Of a stretch of 64,000 nt of DNA, positions 35,773 through 44,251 are shown in pieces. The number at the start of each line of letters is the position of its first letter. The first letter of the stretch is position 1. Origin of the DNA: Shewanella eurypsychrophilus (GTDB lineage Bacteria; Pseudomonadota; Gammaproteobacteria; Enterobacterales; Shewanellaceae); assembly GCF_007004545.3 (NCBI RefSeq), contig NZ_CP045503.2:4372102-4436101 (forward strand). Reading direction: 5' to 3'. The notes under the pieces are model-generated. The model did not search any database, was not told the DNA's origin, and saw only the letters and a program-made list of their open reading frames with translations. The position numbers were made by a program, and so were the translations under genes.

Positions 35773-36834
35773 TTACCAGCGAGCAAAGTGGTCTTCGGTC
35801 AATCCCAATACGTTATCTAGCTTATGCTTATGACCGAAGTTATCGATTATATGGCCACTATACTCCCCGATATATTGCCTAAAGTTGCTTTTGAGCAATA
35901 TAAGATTCAACTTTTCCGAGCGACAATTTTTAGGTTGAAAAGTGAGATCGACTTGACCGTCATATGAGTATATTCGCCAAGCAGCTTCAATATCCAAAGC
36001 GTTTCCACCGCCCCTTAAAAAATCAAAGTGAACCGGCCCTAAAAGGTGGCGCTCGCCATTAATCCAAAATACATTTTCACTGCCACCCGTTTCATTAACA
36101 CCGGCCGCCAAGTTCAGCCCCATCACCCCATCAGGGGTATGAGCATTAATACTGGCCCAACGCCAGCTGGTTTCCCTACGCATAAAACCAGCAGAGAAGT
36201 CATAACCCGCTAATGCCTGATTTAAAGGCTGCGCTTCACCATGGATAGTCAGACTTCCCTTAGGCTTCAAGCCATTATGTTTTTGGGTATAGGTCCAACC
36301 GCTGTAACCTGTTGGCGTGCAGAGTGATATAGGAAGACTTAAGGGCAGCGTGTCGAGTGTCAATTCTGCATTTATCGTTGCCGTTGATATAATCAGCTGC
36401 CACTCGCCATTAACCAACTTAAACTGAACACTGCCTTTTGAACTCTTGATATGAGCATCACCGGACATTGGCGATGGCGTTAGCTGATAACCCATACCAA
36501 GTGGTTTAAGCCATGAGGTCTCGGTAATGGTATTTTTACTCACATCATACAAATAACAAAATGCGCTACCAACATAGCGTATATCTGCAATAGCGACCCC
36601 AATAATAAACCGAGGAGTCACCAGACTCACAAATTGAAACTGTTTGAAATCGAAATATTTCTTTAAAGATGAAGCAGGCTTATCCATTTCATTGAGGTAG
36701 TTAAACTTATCCAGTGCTAGGGATGAGATCGGACCATCAAAGTAACCAAAAATGGGCTTACCTTGGCTATCAATAATCTCCTTAGGCGCGGCTACAGTCT
36801 GTATTTGTCCTGGCCTAGTTTGTGTGATTCCCAT
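35773..36834 (-). CDS. DUF2804-family protein
   Basis: 353 residues. It is recognised as DUF2804 by the long beta-rich layout with SLVTPRFIIGVAIADIRYVG, FDFSAGFMRRETSWRWAS-like and GVNETGGSENVFWING segments. No signal peptide is visible and no catalytic motif is established for the family. The start is ATG at 36834; one upstream codon (TTG) is in frame. It precedes the fatty-acid-hydroxylase-type gene on the same strand, so a lipid-related role is possible, but that is guilt by association only. Confidence 0.82.
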   Translation of the reverse strand: MGITQTRPGQIQTVAAPKEIIDSQGKPIFGYFDGPISSLALDKFNYLNEMDKPASSLKKYFDFKQFQFVSLVTPRFIIGVAIADIRYVGSAFCYLYDVSKNTITETSWLKPLGMGYQLTPSPMSGDAHIKSSKGSVQFKLVNGEWQLIISTATINAELTLDTLPLSLPISLCTPTGYSGWTYTQKHNGLKPKGSLTIHGEAQPLNQALAGYDFSAGFMRRETSWRWASINAHTPDGVMGLNLAAGVNETGGSENVFWINGERHLLGPVHFDFLRGGGNALDIEAAWRIYSYDGQVDLTFQPKNCRSEKLNLILLKSNFRQYIGEYSGHIIDNFGHKHKLDNVLGLTEDHFARW

Positions 36835-36991
36835 CAAGCGCTTCCTGCGTAGAATTTGAACATTTGCTCTAACCTGATGGGATTTAGGAGTAAAGTCAAT
36901 TATTGCTTCGATTTAAGCTTAATTTATAGACTCCGAAATAGGGTCAATAGCAAGTTTAAATAGTCGTTAACTCTTAGCGAAGAAGACGCCA

Positions 36992-37567
36992 CTAAAAAGC
37001 GTAATTAACCCCCACGTTGTAACTTTTCAGCGTCAAGTTACTCATAGGTACATATTGGTATTCAGCGTTTAAACCTAAGCCATTATTAAATCTGAACTCC
37101 CAACCTATCGCACCATAAAAGCCACTGTCAGTTTCGCTCACACCTAACCTGTCCTTATCTTGAGTGATATCATAATCAATCCATTGATGAGTGGCGCCCG
37201 CTTTGGCGTATAAGCTATTACTGGCACTCAGAGGTAATTTTCCGTATGCACTGGTTCGAACGCCACGATAGCTTAGGCTTTTAACATCGTGCCAAATATC
37301 AGAAAAAATGCTAAATGCCCCACCCGAACCGGACATGCCGCCAACTTCGACACCAAAGTTATCGTTAACCATATAACGGTAATAGATGTCCGCAGTAATG
37401 CTGTCACTGAAGTTAGCTGTACCATGCTCTTTAGTTTCAAAATCATGGAAACCATAGCCTAATGTTCCGCCAATGTAGTGACGAGATTCATCTGCACCCA
37501 CAAACTGACTAAAGGTGAGGGCTGGCACTGCAAGTGTTAACCAAGTAAAAACAGGCTTAAGCATCAA
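36992..37567 (-). CDS. Small outer-membrane beta-barrel protein, paralogue 2
   Basis: 191 residues. The signal peptide ends near VGADESR, followed by a barrel with C-terminal Phe (VGVNYAF). It aligns along its whole length with the protein at 33912-34475 (same GGTLGYGFHDFE start, YYRYMVNDNFG, SNSLYAKAGA, LGLNAEYQYVP end). The two flank a hydroxylase and a DUF2804 gene, so the layout looks like a duplication with genes between. Role unknown. Confidence 0.85.
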   Translation of the reverse strand: MMLKPVFTWLTLAVPALTFSQFVGADESRHYIGGTLGYGFHDFETKEHGTANFSDSITADIYYRYMVNDNFGVEVGGMSGSGGAFSIFSDIWHDVKSLSYRGVRTSAYGKLPLSASNSLYAKAGATHQWIDYDITQDKDRLGVSETDSGFYGAIGWEFRFNNGLGLNAEYQYVPMSNLTLKSYNVGVNYAF

Positions 37568-37734
37568 AGGTTTCCTAGGGGATTAAGATCTGGAAGTTTA
37601 TGCCGATACTTTAACAAAGCAAACTGTATGTAAACTTAACCAAGTGAGTGTATTGACTAGCTGTGGAATCGAGCATCAATTCTGGTATGCTGATGCCACC
37701 GACTTCTATACGACGACTAAAGATAATCAACATA

Positions 37735-38301
37735 ATGAAACATCTTCCTTTACTATTGGCAGCCTCCGTTTTTCTCTCTGCTTGTGCGAGTCAAGCTCCT
37801 AGTCATATCGCATTAAATCCACAAGTTCCTGAAGTGCAAACTCAGACTCGTTCGATGCTTCCTCTTGCCATAGAAACGATTGATACCCGCTCGGCAAACT
37901 TCATCGTAAGATTTAACAACGCTGATAAAGCCGCAAAGTTGGTCAGTCCCTCTGAAGCGCCTAGAAAACAGATGGATCAAGTCTTTCGTGAAGGGTTTAC
38001 CAAAGCCGGATACCAAATCGATCCGAGCTCAGTTAAACATATGCAGATACAGATAGAGCAACTGCTGACCGATGTGAATGAGTCAACGTTCGGTTTCGAA
38101 GCTAAGAGCAATATCATCATCAATATTATTGCTAAAAATAGTACTCAAGAGCTGACTAAGCGTTATTCTGCTCGCGGTACCTTATCGGGCCCTTTCAGTG
38201 CGGATTTTGCCACTCTCGAGTTAGAGATGAATAAACTTCTCGGCCAGCTCAGTGGCGATATACTCAATGATCCTGAACTGAACAATTTCATTCAACAATG
38301 A
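37735..38301 (+). CDS. YajG-family lipoprotein
   Basis: 188 residues from the chosen ATG, which begins a lipoprotein signal peptide HLPLLLAASVFLSACASQ with lipobox LSAC. The mature part matches the YajG family in length and in the DTRSANFIVRFNN and IQIEQLLTDVNEST segments. The function in E. coli is unknown. An in-frame ATG-like extension upstream (from 37663) lacks a signal-peptide layout and is ignored. The exported cyclophilin gene follows 68 bp later and may be co-transcribed. Confidence 0.85.
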   Translation: MKHLPLLLAASVFLSACASQAPSHIALNPQVPEVQTQTRSMLPLAIETIDTRSANFIVRFNNADKAAKLVSPSEAPRKQMDQVFREGFTKAGYQIDPSSVKHMQIQIEQLLTDVNESTFGFEAKSNIIINIIAKNSTQELTKRYSARGTLSGPFSADFATLELEMNKLLGQLSGDILNDPELNNFIQQ

Positions 38302-38369
38302 TGGCAGCTGATTAAACACAGCTATTTAAATACAGCCCATTCAATTACCGTCCATAGCAGGGAAGATTT

Positions 38370-38966
38370 ATGTTCAGCAAAATATTCACCATTGTCATAT
38401 TTAGCATTTGCATGAGTGTCAGCCCTATCGCAACGGCCATCGATATCCAACCCAATACGCTTTATCCTCAAGTAGAACTTGATACCAGTATGGGTAAGAT
38501 TGTCATTGAGCTAGATAGAACAAGAGCGCCTATAACCGTCGATAATTTTCTGACTTATGTCGTTAGTGGGCATTATGACAACACCCTTTTTCACCGTGTT
38601 ATTGCTGACTTTGTGGTTCAAGGAGGCGGACTAGACCTTAAACAGGAAGAGAAGCCTTATGAAGCCCCTATCATCAACGAATCAGGTAACGGGCTATCAA
38701 ATAGCTTTGGTACCATCGCAATGGCCCGAGAGAATGATCCTCACTCAGCGACCAGTCAGTTCTACTTTAATGTTGCAGATAATGAGCGCTTAGACCCATC
38801 ATCAAGGCGCTGGGGGTATGCAGTATTTGGTGAGATCACCCAAGGCGAAGAAGTGCTTAACGCCATGGCTGCTGTTGTGACTGAACACAACAATAAGCTC
38901 GATTGGCCTGACTTTCCGGTAAAAGATGTCATTTTAAAGAAAGCGACACTAATACCTCGTAAATAG
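38370..38966 (+). CDS. ppiA: Exported cyclophilin-type peptidyl-prolyl isomerase
   Basis: 198 residues. A signal peptide (about 1-23, ends ATA) is followed by a bacterial cyclophilin domain: VELDTSMGKIVIELD, NTLFHRVIADFVVQGGG (catalytic Arg in FHRV), and SATSQFYFNVADNE with the active-site Gln/Phe. It is periplasmic, equivalent to PpiA, and would catalyse proline isomerisation in exported proteins. It is 68 bp downstream of the YajG-like gene. Confidence 0.9.
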   Translation: MFSKIFTIVIFSICMSVSPIATAIDIQPNTLYPQVELDTSMGKIVIELDRTRAPITVDNFLTYVVSGHYDNTLFHRVIADFVVQGGGLDLKQEEKPYEAPIINESGNGLSNSFGTIAMARENDPHSATSQFYFNVADNERLDPSSRRWGYAVFGEITQGEEVLNAMAAVVTEHNNKLDWPDFPVKDVILKKATLIPRK

Positions 38967-39129
38967 AAATTAAGTAGACAGTTCACATCTAACAGGTAGT
39001 GAAAGTAAACACTTAAAAAGTATAACAAAAATCATTCCCATTCATAAATGTTCAATATTTTTCACAAAAATTGTTCAGGATACTTTATTTAGTCCTATAC
39101 TGATTAGGTTGTAATAAGGAGGCGATTTG

Positions 39130-39456
39130 ATGACACCCAATGAGTTCATCGATAATAAAGCGCCCCAGCTGGCCCAATATGGAAAAGCGTTTTTGAGAGA
39201 TCAGCTCGACTTTAATGAGGTTCAGCTATACCTATGGGACACCCTAGAAGAGTGGCAACAGTTCAATCATCAGGGTGACGCGCAGTCAGATATGGAGAAA
39301 GTGTTCTGGCATCTACTGCATGCCTTTGACAAATGGCCCGACTGGATGATCCGTGGCAATCAATACTTGCGAAATCAAGTTGATGAATGCTGTGATTATC
39401 TGAATCTTGGGGGCCAAGTGCCAAATGGCTGCTTAGGGATCAGACCCAACTCCTAA
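39130..39456 (+). CDS. Small conserved-looking protein of unknown function
   Basis: 108 residues; not recognised. It is soluble, acidic, rich in Trp and Gln (LYLWDTLEEWQQFNHQ, VFWHLLHAFDKWPDWM) with a CC pair near residue 88, and probably all-helical. ATG was chosen because GGAGG is seven bases before it; a TTG one codon upstream is in frame. The codon choice and the strong ribosome site argue that it is real. Its last fifteen codons lie inside the first unit of the tandem array that follows. Confidence 0.75.
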   Translation: MTPNEFIDNKAPQLAQYGKAFLRDQLDFNEVQLYLWDTLEEWQQFNHQGDAQSDMEKVFWHLLHAFDKWPDWMIRGNQYLRNQVDECCDYLNLGGQVPNGCLGIRPNS

Positions 39457-40117
39457 TGTTCTATACTTTTTAAAAGAAAGTAAGTGTAAAACCCAAGCCC
39501 AGACTTCGCGTTTGGGCTTTTTTATGCCTTGAATAATAATATTAAACAGCCAAGTGACTCAATAGACCGCTTAGGGATCAGGCCCAACTCCTAATGTTCT
39601 ATACTTTTAAAAGAAAGTAAGTGTAAAACCCAAGCCCAGACCTCACGTTTGGGCTTTTTTATGGCTTGAATAATGAAACTCAACTTCCAAGTGACTAAGG
39701 CAGCCAAGTGACTCAATAGACCGCTTAGGGATCAGACCCAACTCCTAATGTTCTATACTTTTAAAAGAAAGTAAGTGTAAAACCCAAGCCCAGACTTCGT
39801 GTTTGGGCTTTTTTATGCCTTGAATAATAATATTAAACAGCCAAGTGACTCAATAGACCGCTTAGGGATCAGGCCCAACTCCTAATGTTCTATACTTTTA
39901 AAAGATAGTAAGTGTAAAACCCAAGCCCAGACCTCACGTTTGGGCTTTTTTATGGCTTGAATAATGAAACTCAACTTCCAAGTGACTAAGGCAGCCAAGT
40001 GACTCAATAGACCGCTTAGGGATCAGGCCCAACTCCTAAAGTTCTATACTTTTTAAAAGAAAGTAAGTGTAAAACCCAAGCCCAGACTTCGTGTTTGGGC
40101 TTTTTTATGGCTTGAAT
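39413..40117 (+). repeat. Five-unit tandem array of gene tail plus terminator
   Basis: Units begin (at GCTTAGGG) at 39431, 39569, 39723, 39860 and 40014, so lengths alternate 138, 154, 137, 154. Odd units share one spacer and even units another (with an internal duplication of CCAAGTGACT), so the higher-order unit is about 291 bp. Each unit contains the last codons of the upstream gene (…GATCAGACCCAACTCCTAA) and a full terminator, AAGCCCAGAC-(5-base loop)-GTTTGGGCTTTTTT. The first unit overlaps the true 3' end of the gene at 39130-39456. Confidence 0.95.
39495..39523 (+). terminator. Rho-independent terminator, first of five tandem copies
   Basis: AAGCCCAGAC/GTTTGGGCTT stem (one G-U pair) with loop TTCGC and a six-T run, 39 bases past the stop of the 108-residue gene. 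Near-identical copies recur in each of the next four array units with loops CTCAC or TTCGT. Confidence 0.9.
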
Positions 40118-40240
40118 TTCACACGACTAAAATCTGGATTAGGTCAAAGCTAAAAATAATTAATTTACAGAGACTAAGTGGCTATAGTCATTCAATGAGA
40201 TACATATTAAGCTAGGGTATCGTCAATAAGAACTCTTTAT

Positions 40241-41656
40241 ATGTCATTAGCTATTCAATCTACATCTTCCCGCATTAAAGACGCACTATCGATATATATG
40301 CACAAGCGCGTACTGATCCTGCTACTGCTTGGCTTCTCTGCTGGCTTACCACTCATGCTGGTGTTCTCGACGCTGTCATTCTGGTTAAGAGAGGCTGGTG
40401 TTGATCGAGCAGCTATAGGTTACTTTAGCTGGATTGCACTCACCTATGCCTTTAAATGGGCATGGTCACCACTCGTGGATCGCATGTCTTTACCCATATT
40501 TACCCGCTTATTTGGACGCCGAAGAGGCTGGATGGTCTTCGCCCAATTATGTCTAGTCGGCGCCATTATTGGAATGTCCTATAGTGATCCCTTGGTCGAC
40601 TTAGAACGATTAGCAATATGCGCTTTTTTATTAGCTTTAGCGTCCGCGACCCAAGATATTGTCATCGATGCCTTTCGAATTGAGTCAGCACCAGAAAAAA
40701 TGCAAGCCGCATTAGCGGCGGCATATCAAGTGGGCTATCGCGGGGCGATGATTGTCGCCACCGCAGGCGCGTTAACCATTGCCGCTTGGGTTGATCCTGG
40801 TAACGATGGATACAATCTCGAGTCATGGCAAACAGCTTACTTTGTGATGGCATTACTGATGTCGGTCGGTATTATTACGACTCTTTTCAGTAAAGAGCCA
40901 ACAGTTGATACTAAAAGCGCTGACGAAAATGAGTTACAACTTAAGCTGAAATTTGCACAGAAATACCCTGCAACAATAGCAACACCACTCGCCTGGCTAT
41001 ACAGTGCCAGTGTATTGCCTTTTATCGATTTTTTTAAGCGGTACGGTAAAAGTGCTATCCTGATTTTATTACTGATTTCATGTTATCGCATTTCAGATAT
41101 CGTCATGGGTATTATGGCCAATGTGTTCTATGTCGACATGGGGTTCAGTAAAGAAGAAATTGCATTTGTTAGCAAAGTTTATGGCCTGATTATGACCTTA
41201 GTTGGTGCAGCATTTGGAGGGCTATTGATCGTTCGCTACGGGACAATGAAAATTCTATTTCTTGGAGCATTATTAGTCGCTGTCACGAATCTTCTTTTCG
41301 CATGGCAGGCTCATATTGGCTACAATATGTCCTTTTTAACCTTTGCCATTTCAGTCGATAACTTCAGTGCCGGAATTGCTACTGCGGCATTCATTGCTTA
41401 TTTATCTAGCCTCACAAGCAGCGGATACAGTGCAACACAATATGCCTTGCTGTCTTCGATAATGATACTCTTCCCCAAGTTTATAGCTGGATTTTCAGGT
41501 GTCTACGTCGATGCATTTGGTTATGTAAACTTCTTTATTGCAGCCAGTTTAATTGGTTTCCCCGTATTGATTCTGGTCTATATTGTCGATAAGCGCACAC
41601 GCCATGATGACGATATTACAGACGAATCAAATGAGGTTTCGGTCACTAAACCTTAG
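40241..41656 (+). CDS. AmpG-like muropeptide permease (MFS)
   Basis: 471 residues with about twelve to fourteen membrane segments. It is recognised as AmpG family by LLLLGFSAGLPLMLVFSTLSFWLREAG at the N-terminus, FKWAWSPLVDR, FGRRRGWM and ATQDIVIDAFRIE. AmpG proteins import anhydro-muropeptides for cell-wall recycling and set the inducer level for chromosomal AmpC beta-lactamases. The long loop near residues 225-260 is charged. It is ended by a hairpin at 41695-41729 and starts after the tandem terminator array. Confidence 0.9.
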   Translation: MSLAIQSTSSRIKDALSIYMHKRVLILLLLGFSAGLPLMLVFSTLSFWLREAGVDRAAIGYFSWIALTYAFKWAWSPLVDRMSLPIFTRLFGRRRGWMVFAQLCLVGAIIGMSYSDPLVDLERLAICAFLLALASATQDIVIDAFRIESAPEKMQAALAAAYQVGYRGAMIVATAGALTIAAWVDPGNDGYNLESWQTAYFVMALLMSVGIITTLFSKEPTVDTKSADENELQLKLKFAQKYPATIATPLAWLYSASVLPFIDFFKRYGKSAILILLLISCYRISDIVMGIMANVFYVDMGFSKEEIAFVSKVYGLIMTLVGAAFGGLLIVRYGTMKILFLGALLVAVTNLLFAWQAHIGYNMSFLTFAISVDNFSAGIATAAFIAYLSSLTSSGYSATQYALLSSIMILFPKFIAGFSGVYVDAFGYVNFFIAASLIGFPVLILVYIVDKRTRHDDDITDESNEVSVTKP

Positions 41657-41694
41657 CGTTTCAGTTAAAGGCTGTTGATATTGGTAAAATGAAA

Positions 41695-41729
41695 AAAGAC
41701 GCTTAAAGAGCTGCTCCTTAAGCGTCTTT
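41695..41729. terminator. Bidirectional terminator between the AmpG-like gene and yajQ
   Basis: AAAGACGCTTA/TAAGCGTCTTT 11-bp stem with A/T runs either side, between convergent genes. Confidence 0.88.
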
Positions 41730-41762
41730 CATCTTGATTTTTCGCAGAAAACGTAAGTTTAC

Positions 41763-42248
41763 CTAGTCTCTGAAATTATTAAACTGAAAAGGCTGACCTA
41801 AATCTGCTTCACGTGCCAATGCCATCACGGCTTGCAAGTCATCACGCTTCTTACCTGTAACACGAACCGAGTCACCCTGAATCGCCGACTGTACTTTAAG
41901 TTTGCTGTCTTTGATCTTCTTGACTAGCTTCTTCGCGATTAAGCTTTCAATACCCTCTTTAAACCTAACTTTCAAAGAGAAGGTTTTTCCGCTGTGAATG
42001 GCTTTTTCATCAACATCCATTGATCCTGGATCAACATTACGTTTACTCATCTGCATACGCAATATGTCCACCAGCTGATTGCACTGAAAATCATCTTCGG
42101 CAGAAAGAGTGACTATGTGATCTTTATATTCAATACTCGCTTCTTTCCCACGAAAATCAAAACGAGTCTTAAGCTCACGTACCGAGTTATCTACGGCGTT
42201 ACGCAGCTCCACTTCATCGACTTCAGAAACTATATCCATTGATGGCAT
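41763..42248 (-). CDS. yajQ: YajQ-family nucleotide-binding protein
   Basis: 161 residues, the full family length. Start MPSMDIVSEVDEVELRNAVDN and the segments TRFDFRGKEASIEY, MDVDEKAIHSGKTFSLKV, KLKVQSAIQGDSVRVTGKKRDDLQ and QPFQFNNFRD are all characteristic. It has two ferredoxin-like RNA-binding-type domains. YajQ proteins bind nucleotides and in some bacteria c-di-GMP; the cellular role is not settled. It is divergent from a vanZ-like and a panE-like gene, with the MITE in between. Confidence 0.96.
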   Translation of the reverse strand: MPSMDIVSEVDEVELRNAVDNSVRELKTRFDFRGKEASIEYKDHIVTLSAEDDFQCNQLVDILRMQMSKRNVDPGSMDVDEKAIHSGKTFSLKVRFKEGIESLIAKKLVKKIKDSKLKVQSAIQGDSVRVTGKKRDDLQAVMALAREADLGQPFQFNNFRD

Positions 42249-42353
42249 TTCAAGTGTCCTATTAATAATATTTTTAGTGGCCCTAGTTTAACGTATTTAG
42301 GTTATTTTTGTAGAAGGCGTTAATATCATTGTGGATATTAATTCTGCTTAATA

Positions 42354-42619
42354 ATACCATTCCATATAAGTATGTGGTCAGTTCAGATACTCTCAGCTTT
42401 TTCAATTCAAGGCACATTGATGACGAAATGGTTATTCCCTTTAGAGTCAGTGTAACGCAGAAGTGGAAACACTGAGAGCCTCACGTAGTGCGGGGTTCAA
42501 CGCACTTTATGCTACGTTGAATGTTCTCGATATAGAATAACTATTAGCTTCAAACATCCGCCTTGCCTACAGCACATTGAACTCCCGCTGAATGCTCAGA
42601 TACTTATTAGGAATGGTAT
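42354..42619. mobile_element. 266-bp MITE-like element with 20-bp terminal inverted repeats
   Basis: The left end ATACCATTCCATATAAGTAT (42354-42373) and the complement of the right end match at 18 of 20 bases. The inner halves are also imperfectly complementary (for example AATGGTTATTC against AATAGTTATTC), so the whole element is a long imperfect palindrome. It has no ORF. The target duplication is not clear. It occupies most of the gap between yajQ and the vanZ-like gene. Confidence 0.75.
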
Positions 42620-42703
42620 AAAACTCAATAACTCTGAGTTATATAGTGACAATCGCGTTTCATTTTTTTATGATAAAAAAAACGGCAAAGAACTCAACAA
42701 ACA

Positions 42704-43069
42704 TTGATATCAAGACGACTAATTTTTAAATTAATTCTGGCTTTAGCGCTGATAGTGATCAGTTACTTGGTTTTCTCACGGCCTAATTATCCCCAGCTAA
42801 TACCCAATATGGACAAAGTTGGCCATCTTGGTAGTTTCTTCTGCCTATCACTACTCACCTACCTGGCGTTCCGGCCTAAATGGTACCTACTGACTACAAC
42901 ATTGGCGATCTATGCAGTGTTCATAGAGCTAGTTCAATCGAGACTGCCCTATCGAAGCGCTTCATTAGCCGACTTTATTGCCGATATGGCAGGCGTGCTA
43001 CTCTTCTATTTCTGTCTCTGGAGTTACCTGCGTTACTTTAAAGCTGCAAAACTTACCGACTCCAGCTAA
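42704..43069 (+). CDS. VanZ-like small membrane protein
   Basis: 121 residues with three or four membrane segments (about 5-25, 42-60, 65-82, 95-112). The VanZ signature is the MDKVGHLGSFFCLSLLTY segment and the RSASLADFIADMAGVLLFY segment. The name comes from teicoplanin resistance, but most members are uncharacterised. The frame has only a TTG near the expected start (42704) and a weak ribosome site, so the exact N-terminus is unsure. The panE-like gene follows 21 bp later and is probably co-transcribed. Confidence 0.78.
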   Translation: MISRRLIFKLILALALIVISYLVFSRPNYPQLIPNMDKVGHLGSFFCLSLLTYLAFRPKWYLLTTTLAIYAVFIELVQSRLPYRSASLADFIADMAGVLLFYFCLWSYLRYFKAAKLTDSS

Positions 43070-43090
43070 CACTTCCCATAAGAGTAAAGT

Positions 43091-44077
43091 ATGCCTGCAG
43101 ATAAACCAGCGATGAGCAACAAATCAACACACATAGCCATACTTGGCGCTGGAGCCATTGGCCAACTGATTTTTCACCAGCTAGCCCCTGCTAAACAAAT
43201 ACCCTACTTTTTTGTCAGAGGTGAATCTAGAGACGAACAGGTATTATCTTTCTGTGCGCTATCGGGCAAAAAAAGCCAGACAATAGCCAGGCTGGTTAAT
43301 CTAACTGAGGATAAAAAGCAATGTTCAGAGAGATCCGGTGAAGATAGTGTTTACTCACTCGCCGTGCAAACTCGGCTATTAATCGTTTGCGTAAAGGCAT
43401 ACCAGGTCAAAGCAGCACTAAAAAACCTGCTGCCACAACTGCCTACCTCCTGTCATATCCTACTGCTGCACAATGGTATGGGACCACACCTTGAAATAGC
43501 CCCTATGCTTTCGGGTCGAGGCTTGAGTTTAGGCACGACCTCTCAAGGTGCGCTCAGAACCGAAAGCTGGTCAGTGAAACAAACAGGGGAAGGTGTCACG
43601 CAAATAGGTAGCTTAAGTGGACCATCAATGACGCCGGACTTAAAGCAGTTGTTAATAAGTGCAATTCCAAATATTGAATGGTGTGAGCCAATTTTGCCTT
43701 TTCTTTGGCAAAAGCTGGCGATTAATGCGGCGATAAACCCGTTAACAGCCATTGAAAACTGTTCGAATGGGGCACTAGCCGCAGAAAAATATCGACAGCA
43801 GATCTGCGATATTGTCGAAGAAATCGTTGATGTGGCATTGGCAACTGGCGTTCATTTGGACAAGATATCACTCACCAAGCGGGTGTTCAATGTTATTGGG
43901 CTTACCCGTGCTAACTTCTCGTCGATGCACCAAGATGTTGTTAATCAGCGACGAACTGAAATAGACAATATCAATGGCTATGTGGTCGAAAGAGCCAAGG
44001 AGTATGGATTAACAGCTGAAGTTAATGAAACCTTACTCAAGCAAGTTCAGCAGCTTGAATCTGGCTATTTAACGTAA
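43091..44077 (+). CDS. panE: 2-dehydropantoate 2-reductase (ketopantoate reductase family)
   Basis: 328 residues. The N-terminal nucleotide-binding loop is ILGAGAIGQLIFHQL near residue 18. The C-terminal helical domain contains the conserved catalytic Lys in FLWQKLAINAAINPLTAI and the SSMHQDVVNQRRTEIDNING signature with the Ser/Asp/Glu substrate residues. It makes pantoate for coenzyme A using NADPH. It starts either at the first ATG or at MSNKST seven codons later. It lies downstream of the VanZ-like gene. Confidence 0.92.
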   Translation: MPADKPAMSNKSTHIAILGAGAIGQLIFHQLAPAKQIPYFFVRGESRDEQVLSFCALSGKKSQTIARLVNLTEDKKQCSERSGEDSVYSLAVQTRLLIVCVKAYQVKAALKNLLPQLPTSCHILLLHNGMGPHLEIAPMLSGRGLSLGTTSQGALRTESWSVKQTGEGVTQIGSLSGPSMTPDLKQLLISAIPNIEWCEPILPFLWQKLAINAAINPLTAIENCSNGALAAEKYRQQICDIVEEIVDVALATGVHLDKISLTKRVFNVIGLTRANFSSMHQDVVNQRRTEIDNINGYVVERAKEYGLTAEVNETLLKQVQQLESGYLT

Positions 44078-44251
44078 CCTAAGCGAATAGTCATTTCCAA
44101 ACATCTAGCGCCATACATTAAATCACAACATCCTAATACTAACTTAACTACAGTCTCATCGGCGGCTCTAGTTTCGATATTCATAGGCAGCATTTGACTT
44201 TTATGTCTACTATTAGTTGAACGGCAGCTGACTGAAAACAATGGATTAGTT

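Noticed and set aside
39413..40117. CRISPR-like array
   Set aside because: Units are 137-154 bp with near-identical 'spacers' and contain terminators; there are no short repeats separated by unique spacers and no cas genes.
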